Assembly (NCBI GenBank): GCA_913776615.1
Contig: CAJYPK010000027.1
Coordinates: 1-64,000, forward strand
DNA from: an uncultured Hymenobacter sp.
GTDB taxonomy: Bacteria > Bacteroidota > Bacteroidia > Cytophagales > Hymenobacteraceae
DNA: 64,000 bases
Direction: 5' to 3'
The translations under genes and the position numbers were made by a program. The notes beneath the pieces are model-generated. The model saw only the letters and a program-made list of their open reading frames with translations, searched no databases and was not told the DNA's origin. Position 1 is the first letter of the stretch. Each line of letters starts with the position of its first letter. This document shows, piece by piece, positions 35,380-44,012 of this stretch.

Positions 35380-36627
35380 ATGAGTTTTTTGGAAAATATC
35401 CGTGAGGCGCTGCGCTCCATCTCCGGCAACTTGCTGCGCACTATTCTCACGGCCCTTATCGTGAGTATCGGACTGATGGCCCTGGTGGGCATCCTCACGG
35501 CCATCGACGCCATGCGCAACTCGCTGGGCGAAACCTTCGCCAGCCTCGGGGCCAATGCCTTCGAAATCAAAGCCAAGGGCTACAATAACCGCTCGCGGCG
35601 CGGCGGCGTGCAAAGCAAGCAGTACCCGCCGCTGAGCTACCTGCAAGCCACACTTTATAAAAAAGAGCTGACTCGCCGGGAGCCCGGCACGGTGGTGGGC
35701 GTGTCGGCCGCCATCAGCGGGGCCACCGAAGTAAAAGCCAACGGCCAAAAGACCAACCCCAATATGCAGGTAGTGGCCGGCGACGAAAACTACCTGCGCA
35801 TTCAAAGCTATTCGCTCACCCAGGGCCGTACCTTCTCCCCGGCCGAATTGAGCACGGGGGCCAACGTGGCCATCATCGGGGAGGAAATGCGGGATAAATT
35901 ATTTCCGCAGACGAGCCCGGTGGGCAAATACATTTACGCGCTTGGCAAGCGCTTTCAGGTAGTGGGGCTGCTCGAAAAAAGCGGCAGTACGATGGGCGGC
36001 TCGGGAGCCGACCGGATGCTGCTCGTACCGCTCGAAACCGGCAACCAGTTGCCCCGCAACGGTGCGCTTACCTACGACGTGAAAACGGCCACACCCACCG
36101 CCGCCTCGCTGGGCTTCTTGCAAAGCCAGGCCACTGGCGTGATGCGCGCCGTGCGCAACGACCGCCTCGGTCAGGAAGATTCCTTCGACATCGAAAGCCC
36201 CGAATCGCTCTCCAGTACCCTGGACTCACTTACGGGTAAAATGCAATTGGCGGGCGGCATTATCGCCTTCCTGGCCCTGCTCGGGGCCAGCATTGCCCTC
36301 ATGAATATTATGCTGGTATCGGTGACGGAGCGCACCCGCGAAATCGGTATCCGCAAGGCGCTGGGGGCCACGGCGCGGCAGGTACGCTTGCAGTTTTTAC
36401 TGGAGGCCATCGTCATCTGCGTGCTGGGCGGGGCGTTTGGTATCTTGCTGGGCGTGGCCGCCGGCAACGGCGTGGCCGTGCTGGCGGGCAGCAGCTCTTT
36501 CTTCGTGCCCTGGGGCTGGGTGGGAGTGGGGCTCACCATTTGCGTTACGGTGGGGCTGCTGGCCGGGTCGTACCCGGCGGGTAAGGCCGCCGCGCTCGAC
36601 CCCATCGACAGCCTACGCTACGAATAG
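35380..36627 (+). CDS. MacB/FtsX-type ABC transporter permease
   Basis: Protein of 415 residues. One transmembrane segment near 20-45 (ILTALIVSIGLMALVGILTA), a large periplasmic MacB_PCD-like domain (about 48-280) with NVAIIGEEMRDKLFP, and three C-terminal membrane helices with the FtsX signature MLVSVTERTREIGIRKALGA. Such permeases pair with an ATPase to move lipoproteins, peptides or to drive mechanical work across the envelope. No ATPase or adaptor gene is adjacent, so the partner must be elsewhere. The start is set by MSFLENIREALRSI; a short tandem repeat sits where the ribosome-binding site would be. Confidence 0.92.
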   Translation: MSFLENIREALRSISGNLLRTILTALIVSIGLMALVGILTAIDAMRNSLGETFASLGANAFEIKAKGYNNRSRRGGVQSKQYPPLSYLQATLYKKELTRREPGTVVGVSAAISGATEVKANGQKTNPNMQVVAGDENYLRIQSYSLTQGRTFSPAELSTGANVAIIGEEMRDKLFPQTSPVGKYIYALGKRFQVVGLLEKSGSTMGGSGADRMLLVPLETGNQLPRNGALTYDVKTATPTAASLGFLQSQATGVMRAVRNDRLGQEDSFDIESPESLSSTLDSLTGKMQLAGGIIAFLALLGASIALMNIMLVSVTERTREIGIRKALGATARQVRLQFLLEAIVICVLGGAFGILLGVAAGNGVAVLAGSSSFFVPWGWVGVGLTICVTVGLLAGSYPAGKAAALDPIDSLRYE

Positions 36628-36671
36628 CCCGTGCGCTCGTAATCCGCGCCGGAAATGGCGGCGAGTAAGTG

Positions 36672-36705
36672 GCCCCAAAAGTCCCCGCGACTTTTGGGGC
36701 TTTTT
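36672..36705 (+). terminator. Intrinsic terminator after the permease gene
   Basis: GCCCCAAAAGTC and GACTTTTGGGGC form a 12-base stem around CCCGC, followed by TTTTT. Confidence 0.85.
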
Positions 36706-36787
36706 AATGACCCGGGTAACGGCGGAATCTGGCCGAGCGAGTTGCATAACGCGAGCAGAAGCTACGTAAACCACTCGCTGTGTTATA

Positions 36788-36814
36788 CATTTGTGCAACT
36801 TACCATTTGTGCAA
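36788..36814 (+). promoter_or_regulatory. Direct repeat in front of the HTH gene, possible operator
   Basis: CATTTGTGCAA occurs at 36788-36798 and 36804-36814, 16 bases apart. The second copy runs into the ATG and forms the near-palindrome CATTTGTGCAAATG. TACATTTG (36786-36793) fits a -7 box, so binding here could shut off the downstream HTH gene by autorepression. Confidence 0.4.
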
Positions 36815-37468
36815 ATGCCCGCTTCGCAGTCAATCGGCCAACGCTTCACGCTGCTCATTCAACATTTAGGAATGAGCAAAAACGCCTTTGCCCAGTCGCT
36901 GGACAAAACGGCGACCGTTATTCAGCACTTGGTCGAAGAGCGTAATAAGCCTGGCTATGACTTGTTATGCAAGGTTTTTGAGGTGTACCCAAATGTTTCA
37001 AAGGACTGGTTGATGGAAGGTGCCGGGCCGATGATGAAAACGGATAAGCCCCTCGCAGAAGCAGTGGCCCCGGCGGTAGCGGCCCCCGCCAGCCCACCGG
37101 CCGCGGCCGGACCGGTAGCCACAACATCGTTGTTGGATACCGAGGAGCCAGCCCCGCTCGCGGCAAGTCCGGTGCCGCCGCCAGTAGCCGCTCCGGCTCC
37201 GACGGTCGCGCCTGCCCCGGCTGCTCCGCCTTTGCAAGCTGCTGCCGTCCCGGTAGCACCTATCGCGTCGCCTGCCGGGGCAGCCAGCGCGGCGGCTCCT
37301 GCCCCGGCGGTGGCCGCCGCCCCCGATCCTGCCTATTTCGCGGTGGCGCTCCAGACGCAGTACCTCCAGCACCAATTAGCGCTGGCCGAGCAGCGCAACC
37401 AGCATTTGCTGGAACAGCAGGCCCTGATGCAGCAGCTCGTGGCCGTGCTGCAACGGTCATCTATTTGA
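36815..37468 (+). CDS. Small HTH protein with Pro/Ala-rich linker and coiled-coil end
   Basis: ATG at 36815 gives 217 residues; a start 8 codons upstream is possible but runs into the repeated operator. Residues about 5-65 form a lambda-repressor/XRE-like helix-turn-helix domain (MSKNAFAQSLDKTATVIQHL, then DWLMEGAGPMM), a common layout in Bacteroidota. Residues about 75-170 are low complexity, rich in Pro, Ala and Val. The last 40 residues (QTQYLQHQLALAEQRNQHLL) are predicted coiled coil, suggesting oligomerisation. Targets are unknown. Confidence 0.8.
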   Translation: MPASQSIGQRFTLLIQHLGMSKNAFAQSLDKTATVIQHLVEERNKPGYDLLCKVFEVYPNVSKDWLMEGAGPMMKTDKPLAEAVAPAVAAPASPPAAAGPVATTSLLDTEEPAPLAASPVPPPVAAPAPTVAPAPAAPPLQAAAVPVAPIASPAGAASAAAPAPAVAAAPDPAYFAVALQTQYLQHQLALAEQRNQHLLEQQALMQQLVAVLQRSSI

Positions 37469-37844
37469 GCGACTAGTGCCCTGAACTGGCCAAGCACTTT
37501 TTACTCGTAGCCGTTGCCGCAATCTCCCGTGTGAGTGACTTTTGGGCCGGGTGTTTTAGCGGCTGCTTTGACCGCTAGGATACCCATCGTGGAAAAATGC
37601 AAAATATTCCGCAGCGCGGACGTTGAGTGCTGCTGGAGTAGAGTGGGCGCGTAGGCTGTTTAGGCGCCTATACCTGCCGGGCAGCGGGGCGGGATGGCAC
37701 CGGGGATTTAAGAAAGTTTTAAGTTGGTCTTAAGATAGGCAACGCAGTATTTCCGTTTGACGGAACTGCCAGTCGAGACACGCCAATGGGTCCGTTATCC
37801 TAAGTGATGCTGTCGGCTGAGGCGATCTCTTTCCTTTCGACGCA
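37469..37844. other. Intergenic region with regulatory boxes
   Basis: 376 bases without a convincing gene. The only clear structure is the triple TTAAG array at 37707-37734. Confidence 0.6.
37707..37734 (+). promoter_or_regulatory. Triple PmrA-like box upstream of the PepSY-like gene
   Basis: TTTAAG-N5-TTTAAG-N5-CTTAAG: the TTAAG cores start at 37708, 37719 and 37730, exactly 11 bases apart. Consensus half-sites YTTAAK-N5-YTTAAK are known for PmrA/QseB-type OmpR regulators. It lies about 110-140 bases before the gene at 37845, and a matching array lies upstream of the Dps-like gene. Confidence 0.65.
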
Positions 37845-38321
37845 GTGAAAACATTCTTGATTCTTATGGGCTGTGGACTGCTAGCGAGTCCGACGCGAGC
37901 GCAGCAGCCGGTGCAGGCCCCGCCCGCCGTAGCGGCCGCTTTCGCCCAGGCCCAGCCCGAGGCCCGGCGCGTGGCCTGGCACCGTTGCCCGGCGGGTTAC
38001 GAGGCCACGTTTGAGCAGGGTGCTGCCCAGGGCCGGCTTCCCGGCGAGCGCAAGCTGCGCGGCACCTTGCGGCTGACACCGGGGGGAGAGCTAATCGAAA
38101 GCCGCCTCGACGTGCCCCCGCGGGCCTTTCCGCCGCTGGGGCACACGGCCGTGAGCCAGCGCTACCCGCACCATCAGCTCGACCGGATAGTGCGGGTGGT
38201 AAATGCCCGGGGAGAAGTGACTTACGAAACTAAAATCTGCACCGGTAAAGACAAAAACGGCAAGGATAAAAACTGCCAGACCGACCGCTTCGATAAAGAC
38301 GGCCGCCCGTTGGCGGGTTAG
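37845..38321 (+). CDS. Small secreted PepSY-like protein
   Basis: GTG start at 37845 gives 158 residues with signal peptide MKTFLILMGCGLLASPTRAQ; the next ATG (37866) would break the signal. The mature part (PPAVAAAFAQAQPEARRVAW, then YEATFEQ, GELIESRLDVPPRAFP, YPHHQLDRIVRVVN, GEVTYETKI) follows the strand pattern of PepSY-like or putative beta-lactamase-inhibitor-like periplasmic proteins. In Bacteroidota such proteins often accompany OmpR-type two-component systems. A lysine/aspartate-rich tail (KDKNGKDKN) follows. The upstream TTAAG boxes tie it to the response regulator at 45424-46089. Confidence 0.7.
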   Translation: MKTFLILMGCGLLASPTRAQQPVQAPPAVAAAFAQAQPEARRVAWHRCPAGYEATFEQGAAQGRLPGERKLRGTLRLTPGGELIESRLDVPPRAFPPLGHTAVSQRYPHHQLDRIVRVVNARGEVTYETKICTGKDKNGKDKNCQTDRFDKDGRPLAG

Positions 38322-38567
38322 GTAGGAAGCAGTGTGGGTAAGAGCCCGCTTCGCGCCGCTAGCCCTTGGCTGCTAGGGTGGGGTAGAAGTCGCACCGAGC
38401 AGATGTAGTAGGCCACACCCAGCGCCCGGCGGGCGAGCGGCGATTCGCGGGCCAAACATAGCTGTTCATGCTGCGCCCCGAAAGCGCGAAGCTTTACCTT
38501 TTTGTAAAGCTAAAGCCGGTATGTAACGGTCTAATTACCATTGCCTAAAAGTATGCTAAAGGTGGTT

Positions 38568-38595
38568 TTTGCATGAAAAGCGACGGGTAGTTTTG
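38568..38595 (+). promoter_or_regulatory. Weak promoter candidate for the TonB receptor gene
   Basis: TAGTTTTG (38588-38595) matches the -7 pattern. The nearest upstream TTTG (38568-38571) is 16 bases away, shorter than the usual 19-21. Confidence 0.35.
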
Positions 38596-38614
38596 TCCAA
38601 ACAATCCTGTGCAA

Positions 38615-41419
38615 ATGCCTGCTTTTTACCGCTTTCTACTACTCTTTGCGCTGGCTGGTTTGCTGGCCCGAACCGCTATCGCCCAGGGCCGCGGGGCTAC
38701 CGCCACGCTGCATGGTACCATTCTCGACGCCGCTACCGGCGAGCCCGTTATTGGGGCGACGGTGCTGCTGCCGGCCAGCCAGCAGGGAACGGCCACCGGC
38801 CTCGATGGCACGTACCTGTTGCGGGTGGCGGCCGGGCCAGCCGTGGTGGTCCAGGTGCAGAATCTGGGCCACGAGACGCAGACGCAGACCTTCAGCCTGG
38901 CCGAAGGGAGCCGCCAGCAGGCTGATTTCCGGCTGAAGGCAGCGGGCCGGGCGCTGGCCGAAGTAACCGTGGCCGGGCACCTCGACCGCGAATCGACGGA
39001 AGCGGCGCGGCGCACCGAGCAGCGGGCCGACAACGTGCTCAACATTCTCTCGGCCCACACCATCGAGCTGTCGCCCGACGTGACGGCGGGCAACGTGGTG
39101 CAGCGGGCCAGCGGGGTATCGGTGGTGCGCAACTCGGGCGGCGATGGCCAGTACGCCATCATCCGGGGCATGGACCGGCGCTATAACTACACGCTGGTCA
39201 ACGGCGTCAAGATTCCCAGCCCCGACCCCAACAACCGCTACGTGCCGCTCGACATCTTCCCGGCCGAGCTGCTCCAGCGCCTGGAGGTAGTGAAAGCCTT
39301 GACGCCCAATATGGAAGGCGACGCCATCGGCGGGGCCATGAACATGGTGATGAAATCGGCTCCCGACCACCTGGTGGTGGCGGCCACGGCGGCGGGCGGC
39401 TACAGCGACCTGTTTGCCAGCCGGTCGTTTGCGGGCTTCAATACGAATAACCTGGCGCGGCAGTCGCCCGCCGAGCGCAACCCGGCGGGTTATCAGGCCC
39501 AGGCCGGCGATTTTTCGAGCCAGGTGCTGGATTTTTCGGCGGTGAAGGTGCCGGTAAATTCGCTCTTCAGCCTGACCGTCGGCAACCGCACCCGCGACGG
39601 TCGGCTGGGGCTGCTGGTGGCCGGTAGCCTACAAAATACCCACCGGGGCTCCGACCGGTTGTTTTACCGCCCGCTGGGCCAGCCCAACCCGGGCAACGTC
39701 TTCACCTTCGACGAGATCCAGCGCCGCGAATATTCGCTGCTGCAAACCCGCGCCGGCCTGCACGCCAAGCTCGACTACGTGCTGAACGAGCGCCACAAGC
39801 TGGGCTTGTACTCGCTGCTCCTGCGCCTCGACGACGCCCAGGCCCGCACTATTCGCACCAACGACCTGGGTACGGGCGGCGACGTGCCCATCCGCCGCCA
39901 GGCCCGCTGGCAGCGCCAGCAATTGTGGGCCGAAACCTTGCAGGGCGACCACGCCCTGCTGCCGCGCCTGCACTTCGACTGGACCGCCAGCTACGCCCGC
40001 GCCACCTTCGCCACGCCCGACGTGACGGAGGTCACCAGTAAAAACGCCACCGCCGCCAATACCCAGCAGGGTACTTTCGTGCAGGCCGCTACCCACCTCT
40101 GGCAGCATAGCCACGACCAGGACCTGACCGGCGCGGCCAACCTCAGCTTTGCCATCACGCCTACTTTCGACGTGACCGTGGGCGGCCTGCTGCGCCAGAA
40201 GAATCGTAGCAACTATTACGACTACTACAACCTCGACGCGGCGACCAGCGGCGTGGGCACCAGCAACCAGCAGCCCTTTACGACCTACGGCCAGGCCCGC
40301 TTCGTTTTCAACCTCGACAATGGGCTCGAAAAGAGTACTAACGGCAACAACTACGCCGCCACCGAGCGCATCGGGGCGGGCTATGCCCAGGCAAAAATCC
40401 TGCTTTTCGACCGGCTCCAGCTGCTGGGCGGCGTGCGCCTCGAAGCCACCCGCCAGCACTACGACTCGCAGCTGCCCGACGACCAGCTGGGCCGCAGCGG
40501 CACCATTCGCTACGTGGATGCGCTACCCAGCCTGCACGCCAAGTACCTGCTGAACGAGCGGCAAAACCTGCGCTTATCGTATTTCAAAGGCATCAGCCGG
40601 CCCAACCTCTTCGAGCTGGTGCCCGCCCAGAACGATCTCAACAACGATTACTACACCCAGGCCGGTAACCCTAATCTTAAGCATACTCAGGCCGATAACT
40701 TCGATTTGCGCTACGAGCACTACGGCCCGGCCCACGCCCAGCTGCTGGCCGGGGCCTTCTACAAGCGCCTGCGCAACCCGATAGAATACGGCTTCTCGCA
40801 GTCGTCGAGCAATCTGTATTTCTACCAGCCCACCAACTTCGGCACGGCGACCAATTACGGGGTAGAGCTGGTGTTTACCAAGTACATCCGCCACTGGGGC
40901 TTGACCGGCAACTACACCTACACGCACTCGGCCATTACCACTACCAAGCGCGTGTACTACCGCGACGCTGCTGGCAACCTCGTTACCGCCGATGCCGGCT
41001 CGCCCACGGCCGACTACCCCACCGCGCCCACCCAGGCCCGCCCCCTACAGGGGCAAAGCGACCACATCGGCAACCTGGCCCTGCTGTATAAGAATGAAAC
41101 CCGCGGCCTCGATGCCCAGCTGGCCGTGGTGTACACGGGTCGCCGCCTGGTGGCCGTGTCGCCCTACCGCGACCTCGACCAGTGGCAGCGGGCTACTACC
41201 CAGCTCGATTTTTCGGCCGAAGCCCGTCTGCCTTTTCACCTCACGGCCTTCCTCAAAGTTACCAACCTGCTCAACACGGCCACCGTGGTAGAAGTGATGC
41301 AGGCCCCCGCCGGCGACCTGCGCACCGCTCCCGGCCAGGACCGCGCCGACCGCATCCTGGTGCAGCGCGACGTGTACAATCGCTCTTACCTGCTGGGCGT
41401 GCGCTTTCGCTTGAATTAA
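38615..41419 (+). CDS. TonB-dependent outer-membrane receptor
   Basis: ATG at 38615 gives 934 residues (a GTG two codons earlier is possible). After a signal peptide ending near AIAQ come a carboxypeptidase-D-like domain (LHGTILDAATGEPVIGATVL, about 30-110), a plug with SGVSVVRNSGGDGQYAIIRG and GDAIGGAMNMVMKS, and a barrel ending in LLGVRFRLN. There is no SusD partner; it is followed instead by a beta-helix lipoprotein. This suggests uptake of a siderophore, metal complex or other compact substrate rather than glycan. Iron-linked neighbours (exported Dps-like protein) fit that idea but do not prove it. Confidence 0.9.
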   Translation: MPAFYRFLLLFALAGLLARTAIAQGRGATATLHGTILDAATGEPVIGATVLLPASQQGTATGLDGTYLLRVAAGPAVVVQVQNLGHETQTQTFSLAEGSRQQADFRLKAAGRALAEVTVAGHLDRESTEAARRTEQRADNVLNILSAHTIELSPDVTAGNVVQRASGVSVVRNSGGDGQYAIIRGMDRRYNYTLVNGVKIPSPDPNNRYVPLDIFPAELLQRLEVVKALTPNMEGDAIGGAMNMVMKSAPDHLVVAATAAGGYSDLFASRSFAGFNTNNLARQSPAERNPAGYQAQAGDFSSQVLDFSAVKVPVNSLFSLTVGNRTRDGRLGLLVAGSLQNTHRGSDRLFYRPLGQPNPGNVFTFDEIQRREYSLLQTRAGLHAKLDYVLNERHKLGLYSLLLRLDDAQARTIRTNDLGTGGDVPIRRQARWQRQQLWAETLQGDHALLPRLHFDWTASYARATFATPDVTEVTSKNATAANTQQGTFVQAATHLWQHSHDQDLTGAANLSFAITPTFDVTVGGLLRQKNRSNYYDYYNLDAATSGVGTSNQQPFTTYGQARFVFNLDNGLEKSTNGNNYAATERIGAGYAQAKILLFDRLQLLGGVRLEATRQHYDSQLPDDQLGRSGTIRYVDALPSLHAKYLLNERQNLRLSYFKGISRPNLFELVPAQNDLNNDYYTQAGNPNLKHTQADNFDLRYEHYGPAHAQLLAGAFYKRLRNPIEYGFSQSSSNLYFYQPTNFGTATNYGVELVFTKYIRHWGLTGNYTYTHSAITTTKRVYYRDAAGNLVTADAGSPTADYPTAPTQARPLQGQSDHIGNLALLYKNETRGLDAQLAVVYTGRRLVAVSPYRDLDQWQRATTQLDFSAEARLPFHLTAFLKVTNLLNTATVVEVMQAPAGDLRTAPGQDRADRILVQRDVYNRSYLLGVRFRLN

Positions 41420-41445
41420 AGATTGGGTTGCCTGCTACTGTTCCG

Positions 41446-41524
41446 TGTAACACCAAGCTCCAGCTTGGTGATTTGTCCGGCGAGCATACCCTAACGCCTC
41501 ACCAAGCTGGAGCTTGGTGTTACA
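41446..41524. repeat. Palindromic repeat (family ACACCAAGCTCCAGCTTGGTG)
   Basis: Exact 25-base arms 41446-41470 and 41500-41524, each itself palindromic. Bases 41489-41524 recur in reverse complement at 49501-49536. Confidence 0.88.
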
Positions 41525-41591
41525 TGGGGCTACTAATTCAGGGAACTTACTGGTATTGCTTTCAAAATAAACTGATTAAGTCAAAAAAAAT

Positions 41592-43007
41592 ATGCCTACC
41601 CTCTCCCGCCTTCTCCCCACCATCTCCCTCGCGGCCCTCACGCTCCTCGCCGGCTGCACCGACTCCGTCGAAACCGTGGAGCTGTCGGCCCCGCGCCTGC
41701 TCATTGGTAAGCCCGTCGATAATACCGCGCCGCTGGGTGGGGCCGTCAAAGGCACCATGCAGCAGGGGCAGAGCTTCGACGTGAACGCCAACGTCATCAT
41801 CAATGCCGGCGATACGCTCGTGATTCAGCCGGGGGTGAAAATCAACTTTTTAGGCAATTACAACTTCGTAGTGAAGGGTACGCTGCTCTCGCTGGGCACC
41901 CAGGCGCAGCCGATATATTTCACGGTGAAGGGCCTGGCCAAAACCGACCAGCCGGGAGCCAGCCCCGCCACCGACCCGGCCTACCAGGGGAAATGGGGCG
42001 GCATCCTGGGCGACGTCACCTGCCCGCTAATGGTCATCAAGTGGACGCACGTAGAGTTTGGCGGCGGGGTGGTGTTGGTATCGCCACTTTCGGCCGGCAT
42101 TGCCAACAACAAGAATACCAATCCCGTGTATTTCCAGAACCCCGCCGGCGTGCTGGTGGTGGAAGACTCCTGGCTCTACGGCAGCCCCAACGATATGATG
42201 ACCTTGCTGGGCGGGCGCATACAGATCATGCGCAATACGTTTGAGAAGTGCGGTAAAACCGGTGGTGAAGGAATCAGCGCATTTTCGGGCACCACTGGCA
42301 ACGTCGCCTACAACCTCTTCGTGGGCAGCGCCACCAACGGCGTGCGCGTATCGAACGGCGGGGGGAAAAACCCGCAAGCCAACCTGGCCGTCTATAATAA
42401 TACGCTGGTGCACTGTGGCTACCGGCGGGCTGCCGCCGGCCGGGGCGGCTCGATTGGCTTCGAGCAGGGCGCGCGCGGTATTTTTTATAATAATCTGATG
42501 GTGAATTGCAAATACGGTCCCCGGGTGGTGGGTTCGGGCAATTACCTAGGCAATGTGCTGGTGATAGCCGATACGGCTAATCTACGCTATGGTAACAGCC
42601 TCAACTACGTGGATTCGGTGCGCATTGCCAACGAAATCTACCCCACCAATTTCCTGACCAAGCCCCAGCCCACTGACATTCCGCGCCCCGGCTCATTTTT
42701 GCCCGCCGGCTACCGGCTCGGGCAGGTGTACGACGGCACGGCCGTGCTGCGGCAGAACAACCCGCAATTCGTGGGTTTCCCGCTGCCTGCCCCGGTGCAG
42801 CGGCTGAGCGAGGTGGCGACCGTCGGCACGGCCAATTTCCGCCTCGGCAGCGGCTCGGCGGCTATCGGCAAGGGAACTACCAGCTTCGCGCCGCTGGCTA
42901 CCTCGCCCAGCATCCCGCTGAGTGCCACTTACGGGGCCACGGCCATCACGCCCCCCAGCCGCGACCTCGGGGCGTATCCGCTGGATAACTCGGGCAATCA
43001 GCACTAA
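41592..43007 (+). CDS. Right-handed beta-helix lipoprotein
   Basis: Protein of 471 residues with lipoprotein signal MPTLSRLLPTISLAALTLLAGC. From about residue 50 the sequence shows short repeated strands (VNANVIINAGDTLVIQPGVK, INFLGNYNFVVKGTLLS, VEFGGGVVLV, NTFEKCGKTGGEGISAFSG, NLFVGSATNGVRVSNGG), the pattern of parallel beta-helices of the pectate-lyase or right-handed-helix type. No catalytic residues can be assigned. It follows the TonB receptor gene by 172 bases with a palindromic repeat between, so it may share that transcript and act as its surface partner. Confidence 0.78.
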   Translation: MPTLSRLLPTISLAALTLLAGCTDSVETVELSAPRLLIGKPVDNTAPLGGAVKGTMQQGQSFDVNANVIINAGDTLVIQPGVKINFLGNYNFVVKGTLLSLGTQAQPIYFTVKGLAKTDQPGASPATDPAYQGKWGGILGDVTCPLMVIKWTHVEFGGGVVLVSPLSAGIANNKNTNPVYFQNPAGVLVVEDSWLYGSPNDMMTLLGGRIQIMRNTFEKCGKTGGEGISAFSGTTGNVAYNLFVGSATNGVRVSNGGGKNPQANLAVYNNTLVHCGYRRAAAGRGGSIGFEQGARGIFYNNLMVNCKYGPRVVGSGNYLGNVLVIADTANLRYGNSLNYVDSVRIANEIYPTNFLTKPQPTDIPRPGSFLPAGYRLGQVYDGTAVLRQNNPQFVGFPLPAPVQRLSEVATVGTANFRLGSGSAAIGKGTTSFAPLATSPSIPLSATYGATAITPPSRDLGAYPLDNSGNQH

Positions 43008-43144
43008 CGGGCCACATTGGGCGTCCAGCAACGCCTGGCTTTGCGAGCGCGCTCAAGCCATTCTACTCGACTAGCGATGCTGAACAAGTGCGATTGCTGC
43101 GCTGCGCTCGCAAGGATAACCAATAGTTTTTTTTAGTAAGTTCA

Positions 43145-43801
43145 ATGCCGACAGTTACCACCCTAGCCGCTCCTGCTACCCAAACAGCAACAGAAATCCG
43201 CCCCCGCTATACCGCCGCGCTGCGCATCTGGCACTGGGGCAATGCCTTAGTCATCACCGGCTTGCTCAGTACAATCTGGTTTATGCGCGTTATTATCGAC
43301 GTGCGCGGGCTGCGGCCCAAAATTCGGGAGCTGGCCGCCCAGGGCGGTATTACCCTCAGCCTGGAGCAGGCCAAAGCCATTTCCAAGCTCGTGAGCCATC
43401 GCATCTGGGACTACCACATCTACCTGGGCGTGGCCCTGGCCGGGTTGCTGGTTTTGCGCGTGCTGGCCGAGCTCACGGCCGCCGGTCGGCAGCGCTTCGG
43501 CCACCGGCTGCGGCAGGCCCGCGCCGAAGCCGGCGCGGCGACGCTGGTCAAGTACTCGTACCTGGCCTTCTACCTCATGCTGGTCGTGATCGTAGGCACC
43601 GGCCTGGGTATTCTCTACGCCGACAAAGTAGCCTGGCTGGCCCCGTTAGAAGAAACCTTGAAGACCATCCATACGGTGGATATGTATCTGATCATCGGCT
43701 TTTTGTTCATTCACGTGATAGGCGTGGTAGCCAATGAGCTGACCAAGCGCCGCAACGTGACGTCGGATATGATTCACGGCGGAAAAGCGGTGGAGGAATA
43801 A
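43145..43801 (+). CDS. Cytochrome b561-like diheme membrane protein
   Basis: Protein of 218 residues with four hydrophobic segments. Histidines placed as heme ligands are in RIWHWGNALVITGLL (helix 1), IWDYHIYLGVALAGLL (helix 2) and the two of the last helices (LKTIHTVDMYLIIGF and FLFIHVIGVVANEL), the pattern of bacterial cytochrome b561/NiFe-hydrogenase b-type proteins (PF01292-like). It probably moves electrons across the inner membrane. It stands alone: no hydrogenase or periplasmic oxidoreductase is adjacent, so its partner is unknown. Confidence 0.85.
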   Translation: MPTVTTLAAPATQTATEIRPRYTAALRIWHWGNALVITGLLSTIWFMRVIIDVRGLRPKIRELAAQGGITLSLEQAKAISKLVSHRIWDYHIYLGVALAGLLVLRVLAELTAAGRQRFGHRLRQARAEAGAATLVKYSYLAFYLMLVVIVGTGLGILYADKVAWLAPLEETLKTIHTVDMYLIIGFLFIHVIGVVANELTKRRNVTSDMIHGGKAVEE

Positions 43802-43865
43802 GGCGCGGGGCTAGCAGCCTCGCCCGGAACCGTAGAAGCTGTTGCGAAAGTCGCCCTTGCCTGAC

Positions 43866-43960
43866 CCGTCCGTCATGCTGAGCTTGCGAAGCATCTGCTC
43901 ACCTTAGAGTGGCTTGTCTAAGCGTGAGCAGATGCTTCGCAAGCTCAGCACGACGGACGG
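43866..43960. repeat. Second TGCTGAGCTTGCGAAGCAT palindromic repeat
   Basis: 37-base arms 43866-43902 and 43924-43960 with one mismatch, sharing the core of the element at 33784-33874. It lies between converging genes. Confidence 0.88.
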
Positions 43961-44012
43961 ATTTATTTACTGTACTTAGCCAAGGCTTCCATTATCAAAG
44001 TTTCGAAAAGAG

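Noticed and set aside
30531..43960. Palindromic repeats as a possible CRISPR array
   Set aside because: Copies are paired, inverted and kilobases apart, without regular spacers or cas genes.
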